Positions 63,531 through 64,000 of a stretch of 64,000 nucleotides of DNA are shown piece after piece. Every line of letters begins with the position of its first letter. The first letter of the stretch is position 1. The notes below the pieces were generated by a model. It saw nothing but the letters and a program-made list of their open reading frames with translations. It did no database searches and was not told the DNA's origin. Source of the DNA: Candidatus Pelagibacter sp. (GTDB taxonomy: Bacteria; Pseudomonadota; Alphaproteobacteria; Pelagibacterales; Pelagibacteraceae); NCBI GenBank assembly GCA_028224115.1, contig JAOIVP010000001.1, positions 1 to 64,000 of the forward strand, written 5' to 3'. A program made the translations under genes and the position numbers.

Positions 63531-64000
63531 TTAGTAAGTTGCTCTACCGCCACTTAAATCAAATACTGCGGCTGTTGAAAAAGAATTTTCTTCACTTGAT
63601 AACCAAGCAACTAAGGAAGCTAATTCCTCTACCTTCGCAAATTTATTTCTTGGTATTTTTGAAAGCATATAATTAATATGCTCTTCAGTCATTTGATCAA
63701 AAATTCTAGTTTTTGCTGCTGCTGGAGTAACACAGTTTACTGCAATATTTTTTTGAGCGAGTTCTTTACCTAAAGATTTAGTTAATCCTATAACTCCTGC
63801 TTTTGAAGTGCTGTAAGCACTTGCATTTGGATTTCCCTCTTTGCCTGCGATAGAAGCAATGTTAACAATTCTTCCGTAATCATTTTTAACCATAAATGGA
63901 ACAACTGCTTTACAACAATAAAAAACAGCATTTAAATTTAAGTTAATTACTTTATTCCATTCTTCTATAGGGTACTCTTCAACAGTAGTGTTCATTCCTG
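63531..64000 (-). CDS. SDR-family dehydrogenase, N-terminus beyond the window
   Basis: The frame is open to the last base. The internal Met at 63995 is preceded by GG-A (Gly), reading (A)GMNTTVEEYPIEEW, i.e. the end of the SDR NNAG motif, so the gene begins outside. SIAGKEGNPNASAYSTSKAGVIGLTKSLG has the catalytic Tyr/Lys, and PAAAKTRIFDQM and SFSTAAVFDLSGGRATY close the fold. It is one of several SDRs in the sugar region, 5 bp before the ROK kinase. Confidence 0.9.
   Translation of the reverse strand, partial: GMNTTVEEYPIEEWNKVINLNLNAVFYCCKAVVPFMVKNDYGRIVNIASIAGKEGNPNASAYSTSKAGVIGLTKSLGKELAQKNIAVNCVTPAAAKTRIFDQMTEEHINYMLSKIPRNKFAKVEELASLVAWLSSEENSFSTAAVFDLSGGRATY

Noticed and set aside
1..64000. 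CRISPR, prophage or insertion-sequence content
   Set aside because: No regularly spaced repeat arrays, integrase, transposase or phage structural genes were seen; composition is even throughout apart from the highly expressed binding proteins.

Overview
The window looks like chromosomal DNA of a SAR11-clade alphaproteobacterium (Candidatus Pelagibacter or a close relative). The signs are very low GC, AT-rich codon choice throughout, tight gene packing with many 1-11 bp overlaps, tandem amtB genes, a thiamine-type riboswitch in front of a lone sodium:solute symporter, a DmdA-family gene beside isocitrate lyase, and a sugar ABC/TRAP region of SAR11 type. This placement is inferred from gene content; I ran no search. 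I saw no rRNA or tRNA gene, insertion sequence, phage gene or CRISPR array, and no gene-free stretch longer than 300 bases.

Layout. 1-10 kb: an MFS exporter, a cystathionine beta-lyase-like enzyme, mnmA, a CysQ-type phosphatase, recX, a rhodanese, a glycosyltransferase-like protein and a Bcp peroxiredoxin, with several very small ORFs. 10.3-13.2 kb: two tandem ammonium transporters that share an upstream motif, with hairpins between them. 13.3-22 kb: HU, the RseP site-2 protease, small conserved proteins, an amine-oxidase-like flavoprotein, an SRAP (YedK/HMCES) protein, a HI0933-like flavoprotein and a SulP transporter. 21.7-25.5 kb: the tesA / ybbA / ybbP block, in the same divergent order as in E. 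coli. 25.5-28.3 kb: small enzymes and a TauE exporter. 28.3-32.6 kb: a RamB/ScfR-type regulator divergent from a 53-residue ORF and isocitrate lyase, separated by a dense TTGTAAA repeat array, then a DmdA-family gene. 33.7-40.7 kb: a YadGH-type ABC exporter, a ThiV-type symporter under a TPP riboswitch, an aldo-keto reductase, a secreted pentapeptide-repeat protein and CcdA. 40.7-64 kb: PEP carboxylase followed by a long sugar and sugar-acid catabolic region.

How the genes fit together. The last 20 kb joins two uptake systems, a TRAP transporter (DctPQM) and a CUT2-type ABC transporter, to an almost complete non-phosphorylating oxidative sugar route: mutarotase, aldose dehydrogenase-type SDR, SMP-30 lactonase, MR/MLE and IlvD/Edd acid dehydratases, a 2-keto-3-deoxy-fuconate-type dehydrogenase and a 2,4-diketo-3-deoxy-acid hydrolase. 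A UxaA-type dehydratase, two hydroxyacid dehydrogenases and a ROK kinase are also there. The best-fitting substrate for the FAH/SDR/MLE part is L-fucose or a similar deoxy-sugar, and for the IlvD part a pentonate such as xylonate or arabonate. The products would be pyruvate with lactate or a C2/C3 aldehyde, next to PEP carboxylase. The glyoxylate-shunt enzyme with its own regulator, the vitamin-precursor uptake and the nitrogen uptake genes fit a streamlined oligotroph.

The most interesting points are the six-copy TTGTAAA array at the regulator/aceA divergence, the large soluble insertion in the sugar permease, the ROK kinase lacking its zinc cysteines, the shared motif and palindrome in front of the amtB pair, and the set of unannotated small proteins.
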